DNA from: Pegoplata infirma
Lineage: Eukaryota; Arthropoda; Insecta; Diptera; Anthomyiidae
Length of the DNA: 64,000 nt
Direction: 5' to 3'
Assembly (NCBI GenBank): GCA_963921195.1
Contig: OY992536.1
Span: forward strand, 330,415,038 to 330,479,037
Position 1 is the first letter of the stretch, and each line of letters opens with the position of its first letter. Both the position numbers and the translations under genes were made by a program. Positions 1 through 10,992 of this stretch are shown here, in pieces. A model generated the notes under the pieces. The model saw only the letters and a program-made list of their open reading frames with translations. It made no database searches and was not told the origin of the DNA.

Positions 1-3000
1 AAGTTTGTTCAGAAGATACAAAATTGCCCTATTAAACCCCTTCTACCCACCACCCCTGCTTTTATAAAAGGATTTTTTTAAAATATTACTTTTTACAAAA
101 TGTTTTTTCCGCGAGAGTAGACTTAAAATTTCAAGTTTTTGGGACCATTCGTTTAGCAGATACGAAATTGCCCTTCTTTCCCCATTTTCCCCCCCTTTAA
201 AAACGAATTTTCAAAAATGTTTTAAGTATCTAGGACCATTAGTTCAGCAGATACAAAATTGCCCTACTTTCCCCCTTTTTCCCCGTAGAAGCATAATTTT
301 TAAAAAAGTTTTTCTTTAACAATGTTATTTCCGCGAGAGGATCGTACAGTTGAAATTCCAAGTATCTAGGACCATGAGTTCAGCAGATTCAAAATTACCC
401 CACGCACCCCCTTTTTCTCCCGGAATTTTCAAAAAGTACTTTCTTTGGAATATTATTTCTGCGAGAGGATTGTACAGTTCAAATTTCAAGTATCTAGGAC
501 CATTAGTTCTGCAGATACAAAATTGCCCTACTTTCCCCCTTTTTCCCCGTAGAAGCGGATTTTTTGAAAAGTTCTTCTTTAAGAATGTTATTTTCGCGAA
601 AGGATCGTACAGTTTAAATTTCAAGTATTAAGGACCATTAGTTCAGCAGATTCAAAGTTGCCCTGCTTTCCCGATTTCCCCCCAGAATTTTGAAAAAGTA
701 CTTCCTTTAGAATGTTATTTCCGCGAGAGGTTCGTTCACTCCAAACTTCAAGTATCTAGGATTATATTTTCAGCAGATACAAAATTGCTCTACCTTCCTC
801 TTTTTCCCCCTTTAAATCGGAATTTTAAAAAAAGTACTTTTTTAGAATGTTATTTCCGCGAGAGGATCGTGCAGTCCAGGCGAGAGGATCGTGCAGTCCT
901 ATTTGTTCAGCAGATACAAACCGGAATTTTCAAAAAGTACTTCTTTCAGAAAGTTATTTCCGCGAGAGGATCGTGCAGCCCAAATTTCTAGGATCTACGA
1001 CCATTAGCTCAGCAGACACAAAATTACCCTACTTTCCCCTTTTTCCCCCTTAGAAGCGAAATTTTCAAAATAGAACTTTCTTCACAATGTTATTTCCACG
1101 AAGGATCCCATAGTCAAAATTTTTAAGTTTCTGGGAAAATTAGTTCAGAACATACAAAGTGTACCAAATTGTCCTATTATCCCCCTTTTTACCACTCTAG
1201 ATGCGGAATTGAAAAAAAACTTTGTTTCGGAATGTTTTTTCCGCGAGAGGTTCTTATAGTCCAAACTTTAAGTTTCTAGGACCATTAGGTCAGAGAAAAG
1301 AAAATGTACCAAATTGCCCAATTTTCCCCCTTTTCGCCTTCAGAAGTGCCTTTTTAAAAAAGTACTTTCTTCAGAATATTATTTCCGCGAGAGGATCCTA
1401 TAGTCCAAATTTCAGGTTTCTGGGACCATTAGTTCACAATATAGAAAATGTTCAAAATCGTCCTATTTCCCCCCCAAATTTGAATGAAAAATTTTCAAAA
1501 AATACTTTCTTCAGAACATGATTTCCGCGAGAGGATCATATAGTCCAAATTTTTAAGTTTCTAGGACCATTAGTTCAGAAGATACAAAATGTACCAAATT
1601 ATCCTACTTTCCCCCATTCAACCCCCTAGAATCAGAATTAAAAAAACTTTGTTTCAGAATGTTTTTTCCGTTAGTGGATCTTATAGTCCAAACTTTAAGT
1701 TTCTAGGACCATTAGGTCAGAAGATAGAACATGTACCAAATTGCCCTTTTTTCCCCATTTCCCCTTCTTATTTTTTTTTTAAATACTTTCTTTAGAGTAT
1801 TATTTCCGCGTGAGGATCCTATAGTCCAAATTTAAGGTTACTGAGGCCATTAGTTCAGAAGATCGAAATGTTTAAAATTGTCCTATTTCCCCCTAAATTT
1901 AAGTGATTAAATCAATAAATTCCCTAAAATTAAAAAATAAATGAGATAAAAAAAATTGAGTAAAAAATTTGAGTCAAAAAATTAAGCAAAAAATATTTTG
2001 AGTAAAAAAAATTGAGTAAAAAAAATTTTGGTGAAAACACCTTCTAAGTAAAAAATTTAACTAAAAAAAATGAGTAAAAAAACTGAAGAATAAAATACAA
2101 TTGAGTGAAAAAAATTTTTATTAAAAAAAAATGAGTAAAAAAAATTTTGAGTAAAAAAAATGTTGAGTAAAAAAAAAATTGTAAAAAAAAATTTTTGAGT
2201 GAAAAAAAATTTTGAGTGAAAAAAAAATTTTAGTGAAAAAAAAAATTAAAAAAAAGAAAAAATTTGAGAGGGAAAAAATTTTGAGTAAAAAAAAATTTTG
2301 AGTGAAAAAAAATTTTGAGTAAAAAAAAATTTTGAGTGAAAAAATTTGTAAAAAAAAAAAATTTGAGTGAAAAAAATTTTGAGTGAAAAAAAAATTTTGA
2401 GTGAAAAAAAATTTTGAGTGAAAAAATTTTAGTAAAAAATTTTTTTTTCCCCGAGAGGATACTATAGTTCAAATATCTAGTTTCTAGGACCATTAGTTCA
2501 AAATTCACCAAATTGCCCTATTTTCCCCCTTTTTGTCCCCCTTAAAACCGGAATTTTCAAAAAAGTACTTTTTTCAAAATGTTATTTCCGCGAGAGTATC
2601 CTATATTCAAAATTTCAAGATTGTAGGACCATTAGTTCAGAAGATACAAAATGTATCAACTTGCCCTATTTTCCCCCTCCTCCCACCTTAGAAACGGAAT
2701 TTTCGAAATATTACTTTTTCCAAAATGTTATTTCCGCGAGAGGGTGCTAGACTTCAAATTTCAAGTTTCTGGGACCATTTGTTTAGAATATAAAAAATGT
2801 ACCAATTTGCCCTATTTTCCCCTTTTTCCCCCCTTGGAGGCGGAATTTAAAAAAAAAAAAAATTTCGAAATTTTATTTCCGCGAGAGGATCCTAGAATTC
2901 AAATTTCAAGTTTCTAGGACTATTAGTTCAAAAGATACAAAATCCCCCAAAGGGCCCTATTTTCCCCCTTTTGCCCCCCTTAGAATCGGAATTTCCAAAA

Positions 3001-3170
3001 ATCCCTTCTTAGTGGGTGGTTTTGTCGGGAGCCGAACCTACATTCCAAATTTCAAGTCTCTAGCTTCAGCGGTTTGGGCTGGGCGATGATTATTGCCAAT
3101 CAGTCAGTCAGTCAGTCAATCAGTCAGTCAGTCACCGCACTCTTTTATATATATAGATTTATTATTATTT
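1..3170. repeat. Degenerate tandem array of about 110-145 bp, with a poly-A/GAGT minisatellite inside and a CAGT microsatellite at its right end
   Basis: A unit containing CCGCGAGAGGATC, then a TTTCAAGTTTCTAGGACCAT block, then a pyrimidine tract of C and T runs, recurs about twenty times with drifting length. Between 1930 and 2445 the array is replaced by a minisatellite of TTTTGAGTGAAAAAAAA-like units. The last unit (3005-3095) runs into a unique stretch GGTTTGGGCTGGGCGATGAT, then CAGT repeats (3099-3133), then TTTTATATATATAG. A unique end with a four-base microsatellite next to tandem repeats recalls Helentron-associated elements of flies (DINE-1/HINE type), but no hallmark proves this. No exon of the dynein gene was found here. 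Confidence 0.7.
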
Positions 3171-3175
3171 TTCAG

Positions 3176-3299
3176 AAAATCATACCAACATTTGTAAAGA
3201 CACCAATATTGCATTGCCACTTTGGGGAGTTGAGTTGTACTCATTTTGACAACGATATCAAATATGTGTATATGATACGTAAAGAAGTTAGCGGAATAC
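3176..3299 (+). CDS. Dynein heavy chain exon (residues 1-41 of the visible part)
   Basis: Acceptor TATTATTTTTCAG is followed by an open frame KIIPTFVKTPILHCHFGE...YVYMIRKEVSGI and donor GTAAGT after one base of the next codon (phase 1). The stretch ILHCHFG..THFDNDIKYVYMIRK matches the strand-rich start of dynein heavy chain tails, where human DNAH5 has a block ending in VFFIRTD. The reading frame runs open upstream into the CAGT microsatellite, so the border is set by the acceptor, not by a start codon. The true start of the gene lies before the window. Confidence 0.8.
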
Positions 3300-3343
3300 G
3301 TAAGTAATGCTTGTGTGAAGATATTTATCAACAATCGTATATA

Positions 3344-3830
3344 CACTCAAAAAAAAAAAAACAAAACGTTGGTATTCAATACTAAAAATTTAATTAATTT
3401 TCAAATGACATGAAAAGTTTGTTACTTTTATTTTTTTGCTACCTTCAATTTTACAAGAATTTCTAGTAAAAATTACAGTAATTTTTTGTAATTTTACAAC
3501 CTTTTCACCAATAAAACTGAAATTTACAATTGTTTTTAACGCGATGATAAAACTTACAAAGATTTCTCGCGACTTAACTAGATTTTTTGCTACCTAGGAA
3601 GTATAAATTTACAGCTTCTTTGACGCGATAAAACTTACAAGAAATTCTCGTTATTTTACCAGATTCTTTTTTTTTTTTTTTGTAAAATTACATTAGAAAT
3701 TTTGACATTTACAAAAAAAAAATAAATTTTGATAACCCAAAACCAAAAAAATTCTGTTAAAAACCAAGGAATATTGGTAAAATGGGATTACGAGACTTTC
3801 TAGTAATTTGACAAGTTTTTTTTTTTAGTG
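3344..3830. mobile_element. CACTC..AGTG element with TA flanks (non-autonomous, Tc1/mariner-like ends)
   Basis: The ends are TACACTCAAAAAA (3342) and TTTTTTAGTGTA (to 3832), giving inverted ends flanked by TA. The interior is AT-rich and holds repeated motifs such as GCGATGATAAAACTTACAA and TTTACAAGAAATTCTCG. It has no coding potential. The piece 3470-3720 is repeated in diverged form at 12536-12720. It sits in the 0.6-kb intron between the first two exons. Confidence 0.55.
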
Positions 3831-3909
3831 TAAAAACTTTTTTTAAAAAATAATATAAACTTTTAACAAATTTGTTTCTCTCTTTTCATGACTAAAGCTC
3901 TTTACTCAG

Positions 3910-4004
3910 ATATTAATGAATGTTTTGCTGAAATGCCGCAATCTTTTATAATTGGTACAATACGTGGACCTCTGCTAAACTCTATGAGAGAAAATTTAGA
4001 TCAG
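3910..4004 (+). CDS. Dynein heavy chain exon (residues 42-73)
   Basis: Acceptor CTCTTTACTCAG. The first two bases complete the codon split with the previous exon (C|AT, His), then INECFAEMPQSFIIGTIRGP and LLNSMRENLDQ follow, ending on a full codon before donor GTAACT (phase 0). LLNSMRENLDQ lines up with LLNSVRRLLSDIF in human DNAH5, a good sign for the gamma outer-arm family. Confidence 0.85.
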
Positions 4005-4138
4005 GTAACTTGTTTAATTTTGTTTTGTTAATATTGCCGCTAGTTATAACTATACAAAAATATGCATATCAAATTTCAACAATTAATTTTTCAATGGAAC
4101 ATCAGTAGAAGGCGAAAAACACCAAAAAACAAAATGTT

Positions 4139-4311
4139 CACTCTAATTAAAATGATTTGAGTTTCCTACTATAAATTGGGTAAATTTACACAAAATGTGT
4201 AGTTTTACCAAAAAATTATTAGAAATTTACACATATATAGTAGTATATTATTTGAATTTGTTGAAATTTACCTAATTTATAGTAGGAAACTGGACTCATT
4301 TGTTTAGAGTG
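4139..4311. mobile_element. Short inverted-repeat MITE (173 bp)
   Basis: The first 50 bases and the reverse complement of the last 50 are almost the same: CACTCTAA ... AGTTTCCTACTATAAATT ... on both arms, with a short AT-rich loop that includes AAATTTACACATATATAGTA. It would fold as one long hairpin. Flanking TT on both sides may be the target duplication. It does not encode anything. Confidence 0.65.
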
Positions 4312-6133
4312 TTGCTTATCAAGTTTTTGCAGTAAGCCCTTCATATATTTTAAGTTTCAGGCAAATTGGTTCATAAGGGTTGAGATACTTCCCTTGTTAG
4401 TTCTTTTTCCCACTTCAAACATTAAAAAGTTCAACATATTGCAAGCTGATGCTGTCCGAAAGAAAATGATATATCTCAAAAACCGAAAAAAAGGAAAGAA
4501 AAAATAAAAAGAAATAAATCCAGAATTCTTTTCTTTTCACTTTTCATCAAGGAAAAACACGGCATTCTGCGGCCAAGATTATAAAAAACTTATGCGAAGT
4601 TTATATTTAAGGAAAAAGTCATTTATTTGAGGTTGAGTTAGAATGACACGTTTAATATTTTGATATTTTTTTATTACTTACTATCCCCTCTCTTATCCAA
4701 ATAATGCACGATATCCTTCTTTTTGTTTAATACCTGATAAAAATCGTTTGAATTTATATCAGAATTACGCATATTTTGTTGCACTGAACACGTTGCTTGC
4801 AAATGCCAAATTCGACTGCCAACTTATATTTGTTTTATCGAAAGTCATTAACAAAAACATTATTATTCTTAGTTCGAAAAATGATTTTTGGCCAAGATTT
4901 CGGGTCAAATTAACTACTGTGCCATGGTTTAATCTAGTAAAAAGTTAAAATAAAGTCTTGAAATTTAATTTTCATAAATTTTCTGCTTAAAAACTGTTTT
5001 AAAGAAGAAAAAAAAAATAACCAAAAAGGTATTTTACATTCCAACTTCGTTATTAGTTTCAATATTAAAATAAAGTTTTGATAAATTGTAATTAATTCCC
5101 ATGATATGTAACTATCACTCTCCATTGCTTTCTCTCTCTCTCTCCATCAAGAACAACATTATTAACCATCTATCAAAATGGCTTGGAGGCATTTCATTTT
5201 TCCACTTGAGGTAACATTATTCCCAGTCAAAAAGCAAAATGTTTCATCAATATACGACTATGTATGTATGGATGGATGAATGGAAATTACGAAATGCCTT
5301 TAACGCCATCATTATATTTTTCATTGTTTTTTCTTCCACCACCACTCATCGTCTCCAGTATGATGTTCATTCATCTATACTGCCACGGTTTTCATCAGTA
5401 TTTTTTTTTTTTTTTTGTGGATTACATTAACATTTTGTGGTTTAAAACCCTTTTTTATGTTGTTCTCAATTTAGTTGCTGCTGTTTTGTTTTTCTTTTTC
5501 GTTGTGTGAGAACAAACCAGAAGGTGAAGAAAGACCATGAGAATCGAAAGTTTATTCAATACGTAGTAGACCATTATTATGGCCTCTGTTCTGTCTTTCA
5601 CAACTTTTCAATTCACATGAAAATTTCCGAATCACATGAAATCAAGTTTAGTGTTTTGTTGATCACGTTTTCATTTGAAGTTGAAATCGAATAATTTAAA
5701 TTTAAAAAATTATAAGGAAAACAATGCATTCGTTTTACTCTCACCAAATTTTATTTATGTGAAACAAAACGAAAAAGAAATTCGGATGTGAAATCTAGAA
5801 CACCAAAAAAATTCGGAAATTTTCATTTTCACATTTTTTATGTGAATTACTTTTTTTGGAACAGCGGCCTATGTGAAATAAATTACAAAACAACCAAAAA
5901 AAAAAAACACATTGGAAATTAATGCGCCGTGTTAATTTCTTAAAGCAAATCAATTAGAAAATTTTTAAAGGTTCTTCTTGTTTGATGTAGAAAAACCCAA
6001 ACAAAACAAGCAAATATTTTAATTGCTTGTATTGGAAATTGTGGTTATTGTTTGAAATTATTTACAATATTGTAAGCATATTAACTAACCTACAATCTGT
6101 ACTTCCTTGTTCTACTTCTTCTCCCTTCAATAG
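4312..6133 (+). other. Intron, unique-looking AT-rich sequence
   Basis: Intron between exons 3910-4004 and 6134-6330, apart from the MITE at its left. It holds poly-T and CT runs (5130-5145, 5401-5416) and no open frame with coding character. No repeat shared with other parts of the window was seen. Confidence 0.5.
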
Positions 6134-6330
6134 ATCTTCAAAAATGCTATTGAATTTCAATTTCGTGAGCCAAAATTAGTGGAAGGCAAACAAATGGAAT
6201 GTAACGAAGCTCAAACTGCAGGCGTATCTAGTGGCGTAGCTGGCTCTACAGAAGTAAAGGAATCAGCTCCTGGTCTGTTAGAACTCTCTAAACCATCGGA
6301 ATTTCGGTTGAAAGCTCTTAAACAAAAAAA
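6134..6330 (+). CDS. Dynein heavy chain exon (residues 74-138)
   Basis: Acceptor CTTCTCCCTTCAATAG, frame IFKNAIEFQFREPKLVEGKQ, then a low-complexity stretch (AQTAGVSSGVAGSTEVKESA), then LLELSKPSEFRLKALKQKK. The donor GTATGT follows two bases of a codon (phase 2). IFKNAIEF continues the conserved block of the previous exon; the rest has no counterpart in the vertebrate tail as far as I recall and begins an inserted linker. Confidence 0.8.
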
Positions 6331-8358
6331 GTATGTAAAAGCATTGATGTTTATTTTAAAAGCACACGTTTGTATAGCAAAAATGTAAATTTTGCTTTTG
6401 CACAATTTTATTTATGTTTGGTTTTTGTTTTTTTTTTTTAAATCATTTTCATAGTTAAATTTGCTTTTTGGTCTGTGTTCCTTTTTTTGGGGTTTTTGCG
6501 TTTTTTTTATATTTTTATTCATTGTTTATCAATATTTAACATCATGTTTTGTAAAAGAATGCAAGCAAGTATGGACCAAAAGCATATTCTGTCTTGTTCT
6601 GTAGCAAATCATCGGGTATGTTTTCTTTTTTTTATGTTCTCCATGGTGTATAAATTACAATAAACCATCTGATAAGAGAAAGTTGCTTTTCAGTTATTCT
6701 TGTGTTTTGTGTGATTTTCGTTTTTTTTTTATTTTTTTTTGTCTTCAGTTATTTTTTAATCGGATTTTTTTCTACTCTTTTGCAATTAAGTTTTTTGCTA
6801 TATTTTTTTTGCTGGTTGGGTCTTTGCGAAATTTTTGAACACAAAAATTTCTTTGTGAGATTTAAGTTGCCATGTCCTCGAACAGAGCAAAGGAATGAAT
6901 GAATATTGTTTGTTGAAATAAAAATAAAAGAAAATCACTAGTAACTCATCAACACAAATATTCGTCTGAAAAAAAAAATAAACTTTTGTGTGTATGAGTC
7001 TGTGTAAGAATGAAATGAAACACGAATACTTTGCTCCTACATACGTGCATACAAGCAAACATATTTACCCTTTTTGGTACAAAGCAACCACAATCACCGG
7101 ATGGATAAATTATTTATTGAGATTTTAATAACCGATTATTTTTATTTTTTTACTTAAATAAGAAAACAGTAATTTTGCTTATTTATTGTAGTTATATTTA
7201 TTTCTTTTAGGCGGTAACAATATTTTAAGATTTGTATAAAGCCAACCAAAAAGGAAAAAAACACTAAGAAAATTATAGTCGGTCAAGACCAACCATATGA
7301 TACCCTACACCAATGTTTTCCGGAAAATGGGTCCCAAATAGGGTTTTTTTAATTTCCGAACTTTTTCAATTCCCGGGAAAGCGTTTAAAAAAATTTTTTA
7401 ATTAAAACAAATTTTGAACTTGTATCAGATAAAAATTACTATGTTACAAATTATGGTCGTATTTTCCAATTTAAAACCATTTTAGACATCTTCTTTTGTA
7501 AAATAGTTTTATTAACCTCAAAAATATACGTAGAAAGTTCACAAAATTTACTTTTTTGTAGAAATATCGGACCATATCACAGTTGTACTATTTGCATAGA
7601 CGTATTTACACTTCATACCAAATTTTTCCCAATCGGGAAAATATGTAAAACTTATCCGATTTTGAAATTTTACAACAAATGTTTGTAACGACTTTTTGAA
7701 AATTTTTTCTAAAATTAAACTACGCCAACCGTAAGAAGCCGTAGGAATATATTTGAAGATATACTTATTTAATAAAACTTTCGATTATTAAAATTAATCA
7801 GTTTAGGCATCCGTGCCTCTGATATTTATCCGCGGATGTTAGACTTTTACTTCATATAAAATATTTTAAGCTGAAAAGCAGGTTTTTTTTTTAAATATTG
7901 ATATTTTTTTGCTTGAGCAAAACAGAAATCATTGGAATTTTAGATTTTTTCTGCAGAGAAAAAACGGCTGAATATATTGGAAATCTGATTTTACCAGTCC
8001 AAAAATTAATACAATTGATGTAGGGGGCGGAAAAATCGATTTTTAAAAAAAAAAAATTAAAGTATTATTTTTAATCATGCAAGATTAAAAGCCAGTTTTT
8101 GCTAAAAAAAACTGGTACAAAAAGCTCCTATCTATCACTACCCATTAAAAAGTTATAACACTGACTAAAATTTGAAAATGTTTTGGATGGGTCAGCGGTT
8201 TGAACACTTATTTTTGATTATTATCTCAATGGTGATTACAAATCTGGTTTCCAAAAAAAATTTAGTTCAAAGTTCTCAAAAAACGCATTTTTGTGCATTA
8301 TTGAGTGCATTTTTTTGTGATATTTTTGGATGATATTCTGGGATCGTACAAGAATAAC
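6331..8358 (+). other. Left part of a 7.3-kb intron; repeat fragment near 7266-7345
   Basis: AT-rich intron with poly-T tracts. At 7266-7345 a segment (GGTCAAGACCAACCATATGA, ATACCCTACACCA, TTTTCCGGAAAATGGGTCCC) is the reverse complement of the right end of the repeat at 19639-20485. From there to 8358 the sequence looks like an old decayed repeat. The stretch 8240-8310 is repeated in diverged form at 10618-10710, on the other side of the inserted element 8361-10582. Confidence 0.5.
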
Positions 8359-9017
8359 ATCCCGAGTAAAAAGGAATTTATATAAATGTATATTATATTA
8401 TATGTTTTCATAAAACCATATAAAAATATATGAGTCAAAGTATAAAATTATATCTCACTTTGAAATTTTCCAATTTTTTTAAATGATGTCATATCAGATC
8501 ATATCTAATTATATTGTTCATAATATATTAATATAAATGGTAGATGTAATCATACGTTGCACATAAAACTTAATCCGATTTCATACATTATTATACGTGA
8601 CTTTATATCTAATTACGTATAGGACTTTACTAAACAAAAAATCCAGTATCAATTTATGTATAATTATATATGACTAATATAATACCATTTAAAAACTATA
8701 TATGGATCCATACTAAAAAAATTTCCAACAAAAACAATAGATATAATTATATGTGTCTTAAACGATAATATATCTGTGTTTGTATGGTACTATATATACG
8801 CAAATTTCGTCTAAACTCAATATATATTTATAAATGGTCGCATATGTAATGGAATATATATTTTGATATAATCATGTATATTAAAAATATTTTTTTGACC
8901 AAACAACTAGCCATATATAATTATATATGCCAGCATTTCAAAATTTATTTTTGTGTGTCAACATATATGGTTATACAAAACTTTTTATTGGATCATATAA
9001 GATTACATATGATTTTT

Positions 9018-9645
9018 GGGAACCCGAGTTCGATTCCCGGCCCAGTCGAGAAAAAAAACGTTTTTTTTTTATTTTTTTTAAATAGAAAACACTTTTTTAT
9101 TGCATTTAATTTTTTTAGAACTAAAAAATTTTCATTTTTGGAATTTTTGCAATCATTTTTAAAAAATTATTTTTCTTTTATATAGTTATATATAACTATA
9201 TTTGATTTATTATAAAATTATCTATAATTTTTCGGAACCCGAGTTCGATTCCAGAAAAAAAAATATATTTTTTTTATTTTTTTAAAATAGAAAACACTTT
9301 TTTATTGCATTTATTTTTTTAGAACTAAAAATTTTTCTTTTTTTTGAATTTTTGCAATCATTTTTAAAAAATTATATTGCTTTTATATAGTTATATATAA
9401 CTATATTTAATTTATTATGAAATTATCTATCATTTTTGGGAACCCGAGTTCGATTCCAGAAAAAAAATATATTTTTTTATTTTTTTTTTTAAATAGAAAA
9501 CACTTTTTTATTACATTTGTTTTTTTAGAACTTAAAAAATTTTACTTTTTGAATTTTTGCAATCATTTTTAAAAATTTATATTGCATTTATATAGTTAAT
9601 AATAGCTATATTTGGTTTAAATTATCAAATTATCAATGATTTTTG
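9018..9645 (+). repeat. Tandem repeat of about 205-215 bp with a Pol III B-box-like motif
   Basis: The motif GGAACCCGAGTTCGATTCC starts at 9018, 9234 and 9439; a decayed fourth copy is near 9640. Each is followed by an A run, a T run, AATAGAAAACACTTTTTTAT, then TTTTTGCAATCATTTTTAAA and ATATAGTTATATATAACTAT. AGTTCGATTCC differs by one base from the B-box consensus, but no matching A box was found in the unit. Confidence 0.7.
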
Positions 9646-10004
9646 AAACCCGATCTCAAATCTAATTCTGATTTCCTGATTCCATGAAAAATTTCAAATT
9701 TATAAGCCAAAGTCTTATTTCACTTTGGAAGCCTATGACTTGGAAAAAAGGCATACCGCTACATTAAAATTATTGTTTAAGCTTACAATGGAAGCCCCTA
9801 ATAGCGCTGTACGTCATTCCAATTTTTTTTTTTTTGCAAATTTTATCAAAAATTTTCTAAGTCTTTTTGAAAATTGTGTACAAGTGAATAACATATTTAA
9901 TTGGATATAATCATATATTACTATATGTTAGATCAATTTGATATAATTAGATACGATCAATTTATTTAAAACTAAGTCTTTTAAAGTTGTTATTTGCTAA
10001 CAAC

Positions 10005-10075
10005 GTCCGCTGGTCTAGAGGGTAAAGATTGCGATTACAAAACGGAAGACTTGTGGTTCTAATCCCCGTCCGTTC
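10005..10075 (+). other. tRNA-like stretch, probably a decayed SINE head
   Basis: CGCTGGTCTAGAGGGTAAAG resembles an A box, and 45 bases later GTGGTTCTAATCCCCGT resembles a T arm with a weakened B box. A run of T residues follows. The acceptor stem does not pair well, so this is not a working tRNA gene. Confidence 0.35.
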
Positions 10076-10210
10076 GAAGTTTTTTTTTTTTTTTATTTAT
10101 TTTCAGTTTGACATTATTATATCTAAAAATAAATCTAAAAACAGAAACATTTTTTGGATAAAAATATATCCAATAATTTTTTTATAAAATCAAGATATCA
10201 GATATTATAG

Positions 10211-10505
10211 GATAACTTTGGCGCGGCCAAATTTCGGATGAAATTACATTATATAATATCCAATTTAATATAAAATCATGATATTGGATATTTTAAGATA
10301 ACTTTGGCGCGGCCAATTTCCGGATGAAATTACATCATATTATATCATATTTAATACAAAATCATGATAATAGATAATTTGGGATAACTTTGGCGCGGCC
10401 AATTTCCGGATGAAATCACATACAATCAAATATTAAACTGTAACTTCATATATTATAAGATGTTATGAGATAACTTTGGCGCGGCCAATTTTCGGATGAA
10501 ATTTA
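10211..10505 (+). repeat. 86-bp tandem repeat, four copies
   Basis: GATAACTTTGGCGCGGCCAA begins at 10211, 10297, 10383 and 10469, so the period is exactly 86 bases. The CG-containing core GGCGCGGCCAATTTCCGGAT is well kept while the AT-rich remainder differs between copies. It lies near the right end of the element 8361-10582. Confidence 0.85.
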
Positions 10506-10992
10506 GCAAAATCAGATCCAATAAATTATATATAATTTTATAAGATAACATGTTTTACCATACCATTTTTTTTTTACTCGGGATTATAATTAATTAATAT
10601 TTCGATGATGATTCTGAATCTGGTTTTCAAATTTTTCTATCATATCATGTTTTCGAAAAAATTGAGGTCAAAGTTCTCAAAAAACATATTTTTCTCCATT
10701 TTTGAGAGTTTATAACAGGTTGTGATAGAACGAAAACTTTGGTACCATTTTGTTAAGCTGAAAATGCCCTTTAATTGTGCATACCCGTGTAAAAAAATAA
10801 TTATATCAAAACATACCTCCTTTGATAAAAACATATATGGATCATATCTGAATGGATATAATCAGATCTACTCCATATATATTCATATCTGCTTCAGATA
10901 TGTTTTGATCCGTAAATTGAGTCTATCTGGCATATATGGCATATATGATCAGACATTTTCGGATATGTTCATATATGTAAAATTGTCAGATA

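Larger units (their letters stand above)
8361..10582. mobile_element. AT-rich element with CCCGAGTAAAAA inverted ends
   Basis: Left end CCCGAGTAAAAAGG (8361), right end TTTTTTTTTACTCGGG (to 10582), flanked by AT on both sides. The interior is mostly TATATGATTATAT-like palindromic sequence with embedded tandem repeats (9018-9640, 10211-10505) and a tRNA-like stretch (10005-10075). It has no coding frame. Sister copies with the same ends lie at 10993-12440, 22092-23502 and 22531-23060. I do not recognise the family. Confidence 0.6.

Noticed and set aside
350..1795. Several open frames of 60-99 codons on both strands
   Set aside because: They follow the period of the tandem array and do not share one frame between units; no coding constraint is visible.
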